DNA of 64,000 bases from NCBI RefSeq assembly GCF_026790065.1, contig NZ_JALAMO010000014.1, positions 46,596-110,595 on the forward strand. The letters run 5' to 3'. Source of the stretch: Bacillus sp. N13C7 (GTDB taxonomy: Bacteria; Bacillota; Bacilli; Bacillales; Bacillaceae). Numbering within the stretch: the first letter of the stretch is position 1; each line of letters begins with the position of its first letter. Positions 63,550 to 64,000 of the stretch are shown here, piece by piece. A program made the translations under genes and the position numbers. The notes under the pieces are model-generated. The model worked only from the letters and a program-made list of their open reading frames with translations, had not been told where the DNA came from and ran no database searches.

Positions 63550-64000
63550 AGCACCAGCCGTCCTTTCTACCTAGATCATATCATTTTTCGTTCAGAATTT
63601 TTTGTTTTTTGGTATTGATTGCGTAAACAAACGAAATTCTTTCTGAGACCATTACCTATTGAAAAAGTTATAGCTCTTAAATATTACGAACCTCACAAAG
63701 ATTCGTTAGCGGCCTTTCAATTTTAGTTTTCAAGTAAATCACAAAGAAAGTTTTCCAACACAAAAAAGATTGTAGAGAAAACATAGCCTTTCTCTACAAT
63801 CTGAGTAAAACCTATTACATTTTTTGATGTCACTATAGCAATAAGAAAATAAGTTCTAACGCGCCATTGGAACGGAAATTAACATTTATCAATGAAGTAG
63901 TATATATAAGTGAATTGTCTTAAGTGAAGCGATTATGTAACCCATAAAAGGTTTAGTTGATTGAGATAAATAGATTTAAAAGAAGGTCCAACATGTCATC
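63550..64000. other. intergenic region right of citS
   Basis: About 450 bases, A+T-rich. No complete gene. The left part must hold the citS promoter (minus strand); I see no outstanding box. It contains the inverted repeat at 63767-63802. In the last bases AGAAGG, six bases, ATG (63993) could be the beginning of a plus-strand gene, but only two codons are in the window. Confidence 0.5.
63767..63802 (-). terminator. strong orphan hairpin, terminator-like on the minus strand
   Basis: Arms AGATTGTAGAGAAA and TTTCTCTACAATCT are perfect 14-base complements around an eight-base loop. On the minus strand six T follow. No gene in the window ends here on that strand, so it must serve a transcript entering from the right, or be a small RNA end. 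Confidence 0.65.

Overview
The window is a stretch of a Bacillus subtilis-group chromosome. Nearly every gene can be matched by protein sequence, length and order to the malA - aco - yfj - yfk - tre - yfl - cit segment of the B. subtilis genome. Matches rest on recalled family and protein knowledge, since no search was run. SD sequences are strong Bacillus types, and many genes carry GTG or TTG starts. No rRNA, tRNA, prophage, IS or CRISPR was seen.

Layout. 1-3.4 kb: maltose PTS operon malA-malR-malP (minus; malP runs off the left edge). 3.7-7.0 kb: yfjABCD, a WXG-type secretion/toxin-like cluster, and yfjF. 7.0-13.9 kb: sspH, the acetoin regulator acoR and the acetoin dehydrogenase operon acoABCL (minus), with a sigma-54 promoter and a cluster of putative AcoR sites. 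14.0-15.3 kb: yfjL and yfjM. 15.3-18.3 kb: an AT-rich accessory segment that looks inserted into the conserved order. It holds a two-gene operon: a 37-residue cationic amphipathic peptide ending in nine lysines, and a peptidase-less ABC exporter. This is the best candidate for an undescribed system. 18.3-32.4 kb: dus1, yfjO, yfjP, corA-like yfjQ, yfjR, pdaA, yfjT, yfkAB, yfkC, yfkD, chaA, yfkF, a new 35-residue ORF, and the general-stress genes yfkH, yfkI and yfkJ.

32.6-44.2 kb: yfkK, yfkL, yfkM, the wall-anchored nucleotidase yfkN, nitroreductase yfkO, and the trehalose operon treP-treA-treR with two TreR operators and a cre. 44.3-48.3 kb: the GerA-type spore receptor operon yfkQRST. 48.3-58.8 kb: yflA, yflB, ltaS, nagP, map2, yflH, yflI, yflJ, yflK, acyP, nos, yflN. 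58.8-63.6 kb: citrate uptake, with two-component system citS-citT, yflP and transporter citM. The last 450 bases hold no complete gene but contain a strong orphan hairpin.

Functionally the region is rich in secondary carbon-source use (maltose, acetoin, trehalose, N-acetylglucosamine, citrate), each with its own regulator and several with visible CcpA cre sites. It also carries spore functions (sspH, pdaA, yfkQRST) and cell-envelope functions (ltaS, yfkN).
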